Assembly: GCF_002906655.1 (NCBI RefSeq)
Contig: NZ_CP025795.1
Location: forward strand, 1,860,001 to 1,924,000
Source: Vibrio hyugaensis
GTDB lineage: Bacteria; Pseudomonadota; Gammaproteobacteria; Enterobacterales; Vibrionaceae
DNA: 64,000 nucleotides
Direction: 5' to 3'
This document shows, piece after piece, positions 10,540 to 19,749 of this stretch. The notes below the pieces were generated by a model, which did no database searches, was not told the DNA's origin, and saw only the letters and a list, made by a program, of their open reading frames with translations. The translations under genes and the position numbers were made by a program. Positions within the stretch are counted from its first letter, which is position 1. Each line of letters begins with the position of its first letter.

Positions 10540-10555
10540 TGTGACAGGGGTCACA
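10540..10555 (-). promoter_or_regulatory. Probable CRP-binding site upstream of kbl-tdh
   Basis: The sequence reads TGTGA, six bases, TCACA, which is the CRP core with its exact spacing. It lies 64-79 bases upstream of the kbl start. No -10 box was fixed, so activator geometry is unproven. Confidence 0.65.
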
Positions 10556-10688
10556 GGCACTTACTTATCAATTAAGTGTAGTGTAATTCAAGGAAGGAAA
10601 AACGATTATCCCTCAAGGTGGAAAAGCATTAATGAATCCGAGGCACGAATCCAGTTAATGCTTTTCAATGAGGTTGTAATGAAAGGGA

Positions 10689-13016
10689 TTATAGCCAAGT
10701 CGGCTTAGCTAAAAGTGCTTCAAAGTCCTTAGCAGGTAATGGTCGGCTATAGTGGAAACCTTGTCCGAACTCACAGTTTAGGTTTTTCAGGTAATCCACA
10801 TGACGCTGTTCTTCGATGCCTTCTGCGACAATCTTCAGATTCAGCGCTTTCGCCATCGCAATAATCACGTTCACAAGCTCACGGTCGGACTCATTCTCAA
10901 ACATGTTCTGCAAGAAGCTACGGTCGATTTTGAGGCGATCAAACGGGAACTTCTGCAAGTAGCTTAATGCGGAATAACCGGTACCAAAATCATCAATTGT
11001 CAGCTTTGCGCCAAGTGAGCGCAACTCGTCCAACATCCCCATCAGCTCGTTGCTGTGGTTGAACAAAAGGCTTTCCGTTACTTCTACATCAAACATCTCG
11101 GCTGGTAACCCAGACTCTTTGAGGTGCTGTTTGATTTGTTCCAATAAACGATCGCAGTAACGAAATTGCACGCTCGAGAAATTCACAGACACAAACAAAG
11201 GCGAAATAGTCTGCCACTGTGCCGCTTGTTGAGACGCTTGACGAATCGCAAAGTCACCCAGTTGGTGAATCAAACCATTCTTCTCGGCAATCGAGATAAA
11301 CTCTTCTGGATTCACGAAACCGAACTTCTCGTCATTCCAACGCATCAAGGCTTCTGCTCCCACAATCGCGCCACTATTGAGATCGATGATCGGTTGGTAG
11401 TAAAGCTCTAATAAATCGTGAGAAATCGCGTGACGCAAACGGCTTTCCAAGTCTAAGAAACGTTGGAGATCTTGGTTCATATTGTGGTCATAGAAACAAA
11501 ATGCGTTGCGGCCATCTTGCTTCACGCGGTACATCGCCATGTCAGCACACGCGAGTAACTGCTCTGAGTTATTGCCATCTTCTGGATAGACAGACATACC
11601 CACGCTTGCGGACAAGAAGAATTCATGATTTTGCCAAACAAACGGCTCGTTAAACACAGACAATACAGTTGCGGCAAAGCGCTTAGCACTGTCGGCGTTG
11701 TCTAAGTCTGGAATCACCAATAAGAACTCATCACCGCCAATTCGTGCCAACAAATCGCTTTTCCGCACCGCCTGATGAAGCCGCTCAGCACTCAGTTTGA
11801 GGATCTCATCACCAACAAAGTGTCCCATCGAGTCATTGATTTGTTTGAAATGGTCAAGGTCGATGAACATCACCAGTACGCTAGAGCCTGTGCGTTCAGC
11901 GCGTGACAGCTCCAATCCAAGACGCTCAGAACCATAAACTCGATTTGGTAAACCGGTTAATGCATCGTGCTTGGCTTGATACGCCAGTTCCATTTCGGAT
12001 GATTTACGACGCTCAATCTCACTAGTTAGGCGTTGGTTTTGCTGAGATAAGAAATCTTTGCGTTTCTTCTCTTCTTCCAGTTTGATCTTCAGTTCGACAC
12101 GAGTGTTGTTGAGGTTGAACGCATACAACAGACCAAACACAATCAGAATAGCGAGAATACTTAATCCGGAAATAAAAATTCGAGAAGTATAGATGTCGCG
12201 TTCACTGAGAGACTCAAACCAAGCCATCAATTTGAAATGATGATGTTCCATTGGCACTTCGAAATAGATTTTTTCTTTTAGCTCTTGAGCTAGCACTTCT
12301 GGCTCGGTGATGTTTTCCTGTTCCAACTTACGGCTGATGGAATCCCACACTTCCATTTCTACATTATTGATTTTCAGTACCATGCGACTGTAACTGTCCT
12401 CATGCTCCTGATTGGTCAGTTGGGAAATCACCACCTTCTCGTTGATATCAGCAATCAAATAGCCGACAGGCTTACCTGAGAACATGACTTGCTTGATCAC
12501 CTGGATCAGTACTTTGCCATCTTCACGCACCGCTCTGACTTCTTCACTGTGATCGTGATCATTCAGTAAACGCGAAGTATCAACACGATGATCGGATTTT
12601 TGGCCTGTTGTGACAATGGTCGAGCCATCAAGACCTATCAAAGTTAGCTGGTTGTAGATCACTTGATTATTGACGATTTTGGTTCCTGACTTTTCTTGCA
12701 GTTTGCGTTTTAAATTGATCAAACTTGCGCCTAAGCCATACTCCATCGACATACCTGATGCAAGGTTGGCGAAAAAGGTTTGCACCGTTTTATCGGTCGA
12801 TAAATGGTCTATATCTTCGCTGGCAATCGTAAATAAATTATCAAGGGTACCTGCATAACTTTTAACCTTTAGATCGAGTTCTCGGTGCTGTGAATCTTTT
12901 AATTTATGTTGACCTAAACTTGTTACCGTAATAATCATCGCCAAATAGAGCGATACCAATATCGCACTGACGGTGATGATCTTTTGACTTGATATTTTTT
13001 TTACAGACTTTCTCAT
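10689..13016 (-). CDS. scrC: ScrC, sensory GGDEF-EAL c-di-GMP switch protein
   Basis: 775 residues. In V. parahaemolyticus ScrC is a bifunctional inner-membrane protein that makes c-di-GMP alone and degrades it when ScrA and ScrB are present, promoting swarming and repressing capsule genes. Here TM1 (12-35) and TM2 (279-300) flank a periplasmic sensor of about 240 residues. A coiled-coil stretch (305-345) leads to GGDEF (exact motif at 427-431) and EAL (EAL at 555-557, with DDFGTGYS, LKID and AEGIEE retained). Both catalytic motifs are intact. Its ATG overlaps the scrB stop by four bases. Confidence 0.93.
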   Translation of the reverse strand: MRKSVKKISSQKIITVSAILVSLYLAMIITVTSLGQHKLKDSQHRELDLKVKSYAGTLDNLFTIASEDIDHLSTDKTVQTFFANLASGMSMEYGLGASLINLKRKLQEKSGTKIVNNQVIYNQLTLIGLDGSTIVTTGQKSDHRVDTSRLLNDHDHSEEVRAVREDGKVLIQVIKQVMFSGKPVGYLIADINEKVVISQLTNQEHEDSYSRMVLKINNVEMEVWDSISRKLEQENITEPEVLAQELKEKIYFEVPMEHHHFKLMAWFESLSERDIYTSRIFISGLSILAILIVFGLLYAFNLNNTRVELKIKLEEEKKRKDFLSQQNQRLTSEIERRKSSEMELAYQAKHDALTGLPNRVYGSERLGLELSRAERTGSSVLVMFIDLDHFKQINDSMGHFVGDEILKLSAERLHQAVRKSDLLARIGGDEFLLVIPDLDNADSAKRFAATVLSVFNEPFVWQNHEFFLSASVGMSVYPEDGNNSEQLLACADMAMYRVKQDGRNAFCFYDHNMNQDLQRFLDLESRLRHAISHDLLELYYQPIIDLNSGAIVGAEALMRWNDEKFGFVNPEEFISIAEKNGLIHQLGDFAIRQASQQAAQWQTISPLFVSVNFSSVQFRYCDRLLEQIKQHLKESGLPAEMFDVEVTESLLFNHSNELMGMLDELRSLGAKLTIDDFGTGYSALSYLQKFPFDRLKIDRSFLQNMFENESDRELVNVIIAMAKALNLKIVAEGIEEQRHVDYLKNLNCEFGQGFHYSRPLPAKDFEALLAKPTWL

Positions 13017-13945
13017 ATATCTTTCTTACTATCTTCTAAGAAGTAGTCATTATAAAAATAGTAAATAGATGGGTAGTATTTCTCAACCAAGGCCTGGTAT
13101 GTCCCATCTTGCTTAATTGAATTTAAGTATTGGTTAAATGCGGCTCTTAATTCAGGAGAGTCTTTACGGAAGGCAACCGCCATTTTTTGGTTTTCTGATA
13201 TAGGGCCGATGACTTTGATTTCCCCAGGCCATTTTTCTAATGCAATCAGTGTATCAGCGACATCAAGCAGCGTACTTTCTGCATCGTTTTTCATGATGGC
13301 TGGCACCATCTCATTCAATCGACGTTGACCATCAGGCAGGATAACCTTGGCCCCCGTATCGTAGAGGTTGTAGAGGTTTGGGTCCAGACACGAGTGCTCC
13401 ATTGCTAATACTTCACGTCCATTGATGAGCGCTTTCACCTTTTTGATATCGTTTTCCACTAAACCCGTTGGTGTAATTGGTGTTAGGTTGGAGTCGGTCC
13501 GAGCCACCAGCCATACTGCGGAAGGAAAATAATCATTTGAAAAGTCAATGACCTCTTTTCGCCACTCAAGAATGGTAACACCATTGGCAATAAGGTCACC
13601 TTCAATCGGCATCTTTTCACCCAGCATCAATTGCGCATCTTTGTATGCGACTTGCTGGCCTGTCAGTTTACCAACCACATTGTTCCACTGAGCAGGGATG
13701 TATTGGTAACGTACGCCTAGAGACTTAGCAAAGCCTTTAACGATATCAACATCCAACCCCGTCAATGTTTGCATTTCACCTTGATCGATGTAGGAAACAA
13801 AGTTGGCATAAGGCACACCAATATGACGCAACACGCCACTGTCCTTGATATCTTGCAAATCACCAGCAGAGGTCTGAGTCGATAGCAACATCGCCACACC
13901 AATAGCAAGACTGGCCATGGTTTGCTTAATTGTTTTCACTGACAT
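13013..13945 (-). CDS. scrB: ScrB, periplasmic solute-binding signal receptor
   Basis: 310 residues with a Sec signal peptide (MSVKTIKQTMASLAIGVAML, cleavage near ...TSAG, about residue 28). The mature part is a type-3 family periplasmic binding protein (SBP_bac_3). In the known Scr system ScrB acts as the periplasmic intermediary that passes the ScrA-dependent signal to the periplasmic domain of ScrC. It has no ABC permease or ATPase neighbour, which supports signalling rather than transport. AGAGGG lies before the ATG. It overlaps scrC by ATGA and is separated from scrA by 63 bases that contain a hairpin. Confidence 0.9.
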   Translation of the reverse strand: MSVKTIKQTMASLAIGVAMLLSTQTSAGDLQDIKDSGVLRHIGVPYANFVSYIDQGEMQTLTGLDVDIVKGFAKSLGVRYQYIPAQWNNVVGKLTGQQVAYKDAQLMLGEKMPIEGDLIANGVTILEWRKEVIDFSNDYFPSAVWLVARTDSNLTPITPTGLVENDIKKVKALINGREVLAMEHSCLDPNLYNLYDTGAKVILPDGQRRLNEMVPAIMKNDAESTLLDVADTLIALEKWPGEIKVIGPISENQKMAVAFRKDSPELRAAFNQYLNSIKQDGTYQALVEKYYPSIYYFYNDYFLEDSKKDI

Positions 13946-13967
13946 GGTGAATATCCCTCTCTTTCAT

Positions 13968-13991
13968 AAAGCGCCCAATCAAGGGCGCTTT
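13968..13991 (-). promoter_or_regulatory. Intercistronic hairpin between scrA and scrB
   Basis: A perfect 9-bp stem (AAAGCGCCC / GGGCGCTTT) with a 6-base loop lies directly after the scrA stop and 23 bases before the scrB ATG. The T run is weak, so it may be a partial terminator or an mRNA processing/stability element that sets the scrA:scrB ratio. Confidence 0.55.
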
Positions 13992-14008
13992 GGTGCATAA
14001 CAACAGCG

Positions 14009-15409
14009 TTAGAATGAGTAGTAAAGGTCTGCAATCGCTTCGACTAGACCTTCTACATCTCCGTCATCGTGGAATAAATGAGTAGAGATACGCAGTGCGT
14101 GCGTTTCAAACGAATCGTCTTTGTACAACTTGAAGCTTGTCGTACGAATGATGTAGCCATACTCCTCACGAAGGCGATCACGGAACAATGTTAGGCGCTC
14201 CTCATCAGTCACATCATCAAAAGGGTTAAAGGTAGTCAGACCGCTGGTTAAGCCTTCCACGTTTGGTGAGTACATCTTCGCATAAGGTAACGCTTCACTA
14301 AGCAGTGTCTTACATTGGTCACTCAATTCTAAAATGCGTTCTTCAATACGGTCACGGCCGATCTCATCCCACATTTTACAGCTATCAGCAAGTGCTTGTT
14401 TTGCTGGGTAGTTATCGTTACCAATGTATTGCATTTGCAGCTGCTTACCTAGGTAATCAGCATGAGAAAGCGACGAGTTTATCAACCATAATGGGTTATC
14501 ACGGTCACTCCAATACTCATTCAAACGGTTACCGTCATCACGTACATACAAGATACCTGTCGCGCCTGGACCACACTGCCATTTATGGCCAGATCCTGCA
14601 TAAAAATCACAATCCATATCGTGAAAATCTAGATCGAACATGCCAACAGTGTGCGCGCCGTCAACTAAGGTTGGGATACTGTGTTGCTTTGCTAGAGAAC
14701 AGATAGCTTTAGCAGGGAGAGTCGTACCGGTTTTGTAGGTAATATGAGAGAACACGATAAGACGAACATTGTGGTGGGTTTCAATCGCATCGCGGAAGGC
14801 TTGAATGTAATCTTCTTCCGTCACGTTTTCTGTACCGGTGAAAACCGGCAGTTGAATTTCTACCACGTCCACACCGAAGCGATGTTTTGCCACGTTCATT
14901 GGTGACGTTGCAGCAACGTGTTCATGGTGAGTCGTTAGGATTACATCACCCGGTTCAAAATGCAGGCCGTTAATAATAGAACATAAGCCATCTGTCGTAT
15001 TTCGGCTTAGTACAATCTCGTCCGCATTTGCCCCAAAGCCAGGAGCAATGTCTTTAATCATCTCTGATACGTAAGGGAAGCTACCAAATTTATTCTTCAT
15101 ATCCCAAGGATACTTTGCTACCAACTTGTTGTTGTGCTCGTAACCTTCTAGAACTGATTTTGGCATCGAGCCTGTAGTCCCCACGTTCATGTAAGTCGTT
15201 CGCTTATCCAATACGAACTGCTTTTGAACTTTACGCCAAAAGCGTTTATCGTTCTTTTTACCTAGCCTGCTCCAGTCGATATTCTGTTCCTTTGCTTGTA
15301 CAGCACCAGAAAACGCGGAAGCACTGACGCCAGCCACAACTGCACCAGTTGCACCTTTTAAGAAATTGCGGCGGCTGCGATTAGTCTGAATAGATTCCTT
15401 GTCGCTCAT
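14009..15409 (-). CDS. scrA: ScrA, PLP-dependent signal-producing enzyme
   Basis: 466 residues from ATG 15409, chosen because AAGGAT lies eight bases upstream; the longer frame to 15439 lacks a ribosome site. It is a class V aminotransferase/cysteine-desulfurase-like protein, with VDGAHTVGMFDLD and the PLP lysine in GSGHKWQCGPGATG. The N-terminus carries SRRNFLKGATGAVVAG followed by AxA, a Tat-type signal, suggesting export as a folded holoenzyme. In V. parahaemolyticus ScrA is needed to make the extracellular S signal that acts through ScrB and ScrC. It is first in the operon. Confidence 0.92.
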   Translation of the reverse strand: MSDKESIQTNRSRRNFLKGATGAVVAGVSASAFSGAVQAKEQNIDWSRLGKKNDKRFWRKVQKQFVLDKRTTYMNVGTTGSMPKSVLEGYEHNNKLVAKYPWDMKNKFGSFPYVSEMIKDIAPGFGANADEIVLSRNTTDGLCSIINGLHFEPGDVILTTHHEHVAATSPMNVAKHRFGVDVVEIQLPVFTGTENVTEEDYIQAFRDAIETHHNVRLIVFSHITYKTGTTLPAKAICSLAKQHSIPTLVDGAHTVGMFDLDFHDMDCDFYAGSGHKWQCGPGATGILYVRDDGNRLNEYWSDRDNPLWLINSSLSHADYLGKQLQMQYIGNDNYPAKQALADSCKMWDEIGRDRIEERILELSDQCKTLLSEALPYAKMYSPNVEGLTSGLTTFNPFDDVTDEERLTLFRDRLREEYGYIIRTTSFKLYKDDSFETHALRISTHLFHDDGDVEGLVEAIADLYYSF

Positions 15410-15910
15410 CTTTTCGATCCTTGTCGGAAGTTTAGCCATATTATTAATTATGAATCCGTAACTATCTGTTACTAAAACATTATTACCTCATCACCAGATA
15501 GTTTAGATTTTTCAGCTGCCATTAAGTGACTCTAGTTCCACTTTTTCATTCCATATGATGATATAAGCAACAACTTCCCCCCTTTTTTATAAGCAAACAG
15601 ACACATACTTGTATATTCATTAAAACACTTATTTCCAATATAAAGTAAATCGCATTTTATAATATATAATTACGATAAAAATGCCATTTGTGATATTTTA
15701 TATCGTAATTTAGACAACAAGGTTAATATCAAGATATAGCACGTTAAATATGTAACATAATAAATTTAATTCAGCAGGATTATCATTCATTTGTTGGAAT
15801 AACAACCATGGCGAATTATTAAGCAATAGAGCTATTTATTAACAGAACGACAAATAAGAAAAAGAGGATAAAGCGCCTAGGAAGAGGGATAGACGCTATA
15901 TATTCCGAGA
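15410..15910. other. AT-rich intergenic region upstream of scrA
   Basis: About 500 bases, very AT-rich, with no supported gene. It must carry the scrA promoter and the 3' end of the histidine kinase transcript. A 10-bp inverted repeat, AATTACGATA (15668-15677) and TATCGTAATT (15701-15710), is the only clear symmetric element; its arms are 33 bases apart start to start. It could be an operator for scrABC. Confidence 0.5.
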
Positions 15911-17284
15911 TTAAACCGCTCGAAGCGTGAATTTTTGTTGGTACTGAGATGGCGTGGCGTTGGTTTCTAAATAGCTATGGTGAAGCATCAAAATAGACTG
16001 CACGATCTTCGTGCCGATGCCTAAAGAGCCACCTTCAGCATTCTTTTCGATATGGTTAATGAAGGTAAAATGAATTCGAGTCTTATCTTCACTCAAATGG
16101 GCTTGGCAATGCACTGCTGAACCAATTGGGCTGTGACGGAGTGCATTCTCCAATAAGTTAAGCACTAAACGCTCTAGCAACCCTTTATCGCCGACGGTTT
16201 TAATCTTATCTTCCACTTCAACTTTGAGTTCTACCTCTTTTCGTGAAAACTGGCTTTGCATTGTCTCAGCACATTCGGCCATTAAAGCGCTAAGCTCGAC
16301 AGGGCGATATTCATAATTCGGCATTGGTGCTTCTTTGCGCGCGGCATCCAGCAAAGAATGCAATTGAGTTGAGAGCTTCTCACAGTTTCGGAAAGCGACA
16401 TCAATCAAAGGATCGGATTCCGGATGTTGCAAACGCCACGTTTCCAAATAGCCGAGCACACTCGATAACGGCGTTTTTAAATCATGACTGAGCTGCAACA
16501 AGCTTTGACGACGATGCGACGATTGATACTCCAACTGCAAAAACTGTTGCTGGATATGCTTTGCCATCATTTGATAAGAACGTGCAATCGGCACTAACTC
16601 CGGAACTTGGTGAGTGAAATCCGGCTGCAAACGGAAATCATGTTCTGCTTGTTGTTGAAGTTGATTAGTTACGCGCTCAATGGGATTCAGTAAGCTGCGT
16701 TTTACCAGTACATACGCACCCAATGCAAAACCTAAAATCGACACCAGCACTAATCCTGCAAGTGCTATGTAAGGGGTATCGACTTGAGCATTGGCAATGG
16801 CGTCATGTCGGGTACTACCAATCACCACATAGAGATAGCCGACCGTAGAGCCCAATTCTTCTATCGCCGCGACAGAAAAGACTTTGTGTTCACCACGATT
16901 ACGTGGGTCTTCGCCCAAAATAGGAAAGGGTTGGTCATTTAAGAATTGCTTAATGGGATTGAGATCCACCGCCCCCATGATCTCCGCCCCTTCCGGTGCT
17001 GCATGGGTGGTGATATTGCCTTGGCTATCGAGGAAGTAGATTTCAAAATCAGGGCCGATCAGCATCAGTGTATGAAAGATAGACTTGAGCGCTTTAGGAT
17101 TGTAATCCGTACCGATCATCAGCGGATTATCATCACGCATGTGGCTAGCTAGCTCTTTGTGTAGGCTTTGCTTAGTGCGTAACTCAATGGTTTCTTTTTG
17201 CCAATTGTAAGTCAGTGCAATCACCACTGCCGCGAGGCAAAACCACAAGCTAGTAAATACCACTAAGCGAGATTTGAAGCTCAT
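15911..17284 (-). CDS. Sensor histidine kinase
   Basis: 457 residues. TM1 (about 7-25) and TM2 (about 172-194) bracket a periplasmic sensor of about 145 residues. A HAMP-like linker follows, then the HisKA dimerisation box LLQLSHDLKTPLSSVLGYLE with phospho-acceptor His267, then the ATP-binding N box LVLNLLENALRHSP and a G box GSLGIGTKIV. GGAGG lies seven bases before the ATG. It follows the response regulator gene by 43 bases, so the two form a pair. The stimulus is unknown; association with secreted spondin-domain proteins points to envelope or surface sensing. Confidence 0.9.
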   Translation of the reverse strand: MSFKSRLVVFTSLWFCLAAVVIALTYNWQKETIELRTKQSLHKELASHMRDDNPLMIGTDYNPKALKSIFHTLMLIGPDFEIYFLDSQGNITTHAAPEGAEIMGAVDLNPIKQFLNDQPFPILGEDPRNRGEHKVFSVAAIEELGSTVGYLYVVIGSTRHDAIANAQVDTPYIALAGLVLVSILGFALGAYVLVKRSLLNPIERVTNQLQQQAEHDFRLQPDFTHQVPELVPIARSYQMMAKHIQQQFLQLEYQSSHRRQSLLQLSHDLKTPLSSVLGYLETWRLQHPESDPLIDVAFRNCEKLSTQLHSLLDAARKEAPMPNYEYRPVELSALMAECAETMQSQFSRKEVELKVEVEDKIKTVGDKGLLERLVLNLLENALRHSPIGSAVHCQAHLSEDKTRIHFTFINHIEKNAEGGSLGIGTKIVQSILMLHHSYLETNATPSQYQQKFTLRAV

Positions 17285-17327
17285 CCTATCGCCTCCTTAA
17301 ACAGCACTAATGACTGGAAGAGAAAAG

Positions 17328-18059
17328 TTATTGTCGTGGCTGAAACTTGTACCCCACGCCCCAGACCGTTTGAATAAAGTGATGCTCAGAGTCAGACAAA
17401 GACAACTTACTGCGTAGGCGATTTACGGTGCTACACACTGTGTGATGGTAGCCCGAGTGACTGGTATTCCACACATGATCGAGCAGTTCATCTTTGCTAT
17501 AAACTCTACCCGGTCGAGTCGCAAGAAACTGCAATAGAGTGAACTCAGTTGCAGTTAGGGTGACATCTTTGTCATTGAGCGAGACTTGATGCAATTCAGG
17601 GATAATTCTTAAAGGACCAAAATCCATGCAGTCTTCGAGATTGGTTCTTTCAGATTGTACTTCGACGGTTTGACTCACCCGTCGTAATACGTTTCGTACT
17701 CGCGCTTGGAATTCTAATACGCTAAATGGCTTAGTGATGTAGTCATCAACGCCCGCTTCTAAACCGTCAACCTTGTCCATTTCACCGTCTCTGGCCGTCA
17801 AGATGAGTACTGGGCTCCAATCTTGTTGCTGACGTAAATAATGGCAGATATCTAAGCCGTCACCGTCTGGCAAACCTCGGTCAAGAATGAGTAAATCAAA
17901 AGGTTGTTGCTGGTATTGCGCTTTGGCTTCGGCGACATTCGTTACCCGCGACACTTGATGTCCTTGAAACTTGAGATGCATTTGAACCAGTTCTGCCAAA
18001 TCATCATCGTCTTCCACCAGCAAAATGTTCGCGACTAAATTGATTGCCTGCTGTTCCAT
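17328..18059 (-). CDS. OmpR-family response regulator
   Basis: 243 residues from ATG 18059, which has AGGGAAAGGA before it; the upstream in-frame start at 18098 has no ribosome site. The receiver domain has the acidic pocket VEDDDD and the phospho-acceptor Asp60 in LLILDRGLPDGDG, plus the conserved Thr (ILTARD) and Lys (TKPFS). The C-terminal half is a winged-helix Trans_reg_C domain ending in VWGVGYKF. It partners the kinase downstream. Direct repeats at 19750-19789, with the 10-11 bp spacing typical of this family, may be its binding site. Confidence 0.92.
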   Translation of the reverse strand: MEQQAINLVANILLVEDDDDLAELVQMHLKFQGHQVSRVTNVAEAKAQYQQQPFDLLILDRGLPDGDGLDICHYLRQQQDWSPVLILTARDGEMDKVDGLEAGVDDYITKPFSVLEFQARVRNVLRRVSQTVEVQSERTNLEDCMDFGPLRIIPELHQVSLNDKDVTLTATEFTLLQFLATRPGRVYSKDELLDHVWNTSHSGYHHTVCSTVNRLRSKLSLSDSEHHFIQTVWGVGYKFQPRQ

Positions 18060-18124
18060 GGTCCTTTCCCTGCGGTTGAGTATCCTCACTTTGCACATGA
18101 CCGGAACAAGCCCGCATTTCTTTC

Positions 18125-18201
18125 AAAAAAGGCACCGATGACGCCATGAGGGTTAAAGCACTTGGCTACAAGCGCTTTGGAAAGGAGACGTCATCGGAGC
18201 C
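18125..18201 (-). terminator. Long stem-loop terminator before the two-component genes
   Basis: On the - strand a 13-bp outer stem with one mismatch (18189-18201 with 18131-18143) is followed by six T's (complement of 18125-18130). The loop contains a second hairpin (AAAGCGCTTG / CAAGTGCTTT). It should terminate or attenuate transcription from the spondin genes before the response regulator. Confidence 0.75.
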
Positions 18202-18205
18202 TGTA

Positions 18206-18901
18206 TTACTCGACCCGAGTGATGGTGACTTTCGCACCAGGGTTCAAGAAACGATGGTTCGCAGAAAGTGCTGAGTTTGCTAATCCATCATCTTGGCTAA
18301 CAACACCCACATGGAATGCAACGACGTCATTGCTGTCATTACGAGCGGCATTGAAGCCCTCTCCGCCACCCGCTGGGCCTGGTATGGTTGCGGCAAACTC
18401 ATCGTTCAGTTCTGTACCGGAATCCCAAACGTTCATGCTCATTTCATAACTTTCACCCACTGCGAGCGATTTGAGCGATAGCCCAGTTTCGCCAACAAAG
18501 GCATCGTTGGTATTCACAAACATAGACGCCACAGACAAGTAACCGTAACGACTAGGGTCAACCGTGATGGTGACTTCGTCCGATGCCCCCGGCAACACCA
18601 ATCCATTACCCGAAATACCTTGGTAAACACTGTCATTGCTGTTCATCAATTCAATCAGCTCTGCATTACTACCGCCTTCGGCAAGATGCTCAAGTTCAAC
18701 AGATGCAGCTTGTCCAATTTCAAACAGTTGGTAGTCACCATTGTGAGTAAGTACCGCGAGCGGAGACATAGGTTGATTCGCAGTCAAGTTCGCCACGTTG
18801 ACGGTGTAACGGTACGATTTCACTACGTCATTATCATCATCGCTTGGACAACCGGCGAGCAAGCCGACTGAAGCTGCTACTAGTAAGATTCTGTATTTCA
18901 T
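18206..18901 (-). CDS. Spondin-domain lipoprotein
   Basis: 231 residues. The N-terminus ends in the lipobox LLAGC (Cys18), followed by PSDDDND; Asp at +3 or later suggests an envelope-anchored lipoprotein. The rest matches the spondin_N fold (VNVANLTANQPMSPLAVLTH, GEIxx-AAS, NDAFVG, GTELNDEF, HRFLNPGAKVTI). It is a paralogue of the protein encoded immediately upstream (18911-19594), nine bases away. Spondin_N proteins are extracellular beta-sandwich proteins of mostly unknown role in bacteria. With the downstream two-component genes it may form a surface-exposed sensing or matrix module. Confidence 0.8.
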   Translation of the reverse strand: MKYRILLVAASVGLLAGCPSDDDNDVVKSYRYTVNVANLTANQPMSPLAVLTHNGDYQLFEIGQAASVELEHLAEGGSNAELIELMNSNDSVYQGISGNGLVLPGASDEVTITVDPSRYGYLSVASMFVNTNDAFVGETGLSLKSLAVGESYEMSMNVWDSGTELNDEFAATIPGPAGGGEGFNAARNDSNDVVAFHVGVVSQDDGLANSALSANHRFLNPGAKVTITRVE

Positions 18902-18910
18902 ACATCCCCC

Positions 18911-19594
18911 TTACTTCACAACGATGGTGATGGTTGCGACTGGGTTTAACCAACGATGGCTGCTGCTGTCTAGGTCACTGATGCCGCCAGTTGGGTCGCT
19001 ATCACCAAGGTTACCCGGATGCACGTGAACTTTGTCGTTAGTTACTGTTGCTTCAATGCCTGTGCCGCCAGTACCAAAGGTAATGAAAGGTGGGTTTGGC
19101 ATGCTAGAGGCAAGTTCATCGTTCGCTTCTGTGCCGGCATCGTAACTTCTTAGTGTTGCTCGGTATGTGCCCGCTTCAGTTGGAATCTTCCAGCTATCTA
19201 GACCAACGAAACCATCATTGGTTGGCAGCAACATCGCGCTCAGAGAGAGATAACCGTGGTCGCCACTGTCCAAGGTGAAGGTGGTTGCAACACCCGGATT
19301 CAAAATACCACCAGCAGGATTCTCAACCACCGCACCACCAGCGTTACCAATCACACTAGCAAGACCAGAGATGTCGCCGCCTTCTGCCATTGCTTCTAGT
19401 TCTGGCGTTGCTGCTTGACCCGTTCTGAACATTTGAAGGTCAGAGCCATGTGCGGCAACAATAAGTGGCGTAAAGTAGATGCCTTTGGTTGCGTTTGTCA
19501 CGGTGATTTCCAATTCCGCCGCATTCACTGATGCAGAGCCTAGTGCCATAGCGACTGAAGTCATGACGAGTCCGAGTTGGGTACGTTTTTTCAT
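18911..19594 (-). CDS. Secreted spondin-domain protein
   Basis: 227 residues. It has a Sec signal peptide MKKRTQLGLVMTSVAMALG with cleavage after ASVNA, and no lipobox. The mature part is a spondin_N domain (TNATKGIYFTPLIVAAH, FRTGQAATPELEAMAEGG, TNDGFVGLDS, GTEANDELASSMP, HRWLNPVATITI). It is clearly paralogous to the lipoprotein downstream, sharing block order and the ND-E-A and HR-LNP motifs. One copy is thus soluble/secreted and the other lipid-anchored. It is first in a four-gene - strand series ending with the histidine kinase. Confidence 0.8.
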   Translation of the reverse strand: MKKRTQLGLVMTSVAMALGSASVNAAELEITVTNATKGIYFTPLIVAAHGSDLQMFRTGQAATPELEAMAEGGDISGLASVIGNAGGAVVENPAGGILNPGVATTFTLDSGDHGYLSLSAMLLPTNDGFVGLDSWKIPTEAGTYRATLRSYDAGTEANDELASSMPNPPFITFGTGGTGIEATVTNDKVHVHPGNLGDSDPTGGISDLDSSSHRWLNPVATITIVVK

Positions 19595-19749
19595 TGTGAT
19601 TCCATCCTTTAATGAGGGTTGAACTACCCAAGCCCATGTGTACGGCTTTACTTCTTTGTTCGTGACTTGAGTAGGTTAAGCATTACGTTTCGAACGTTTT
19701 GCGTTCTTGCCTCTAAGAATGACGAGCAAATCTATCAGCAACTTCATCG

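Noticed and set aside
14305..14706. 133-codon open frame opposite scrA
   Set aside because: It lies wholly inside the well-supported scrA gene, has a composition rich in His and Tyr typical of antisense reading, and no upstream signals.
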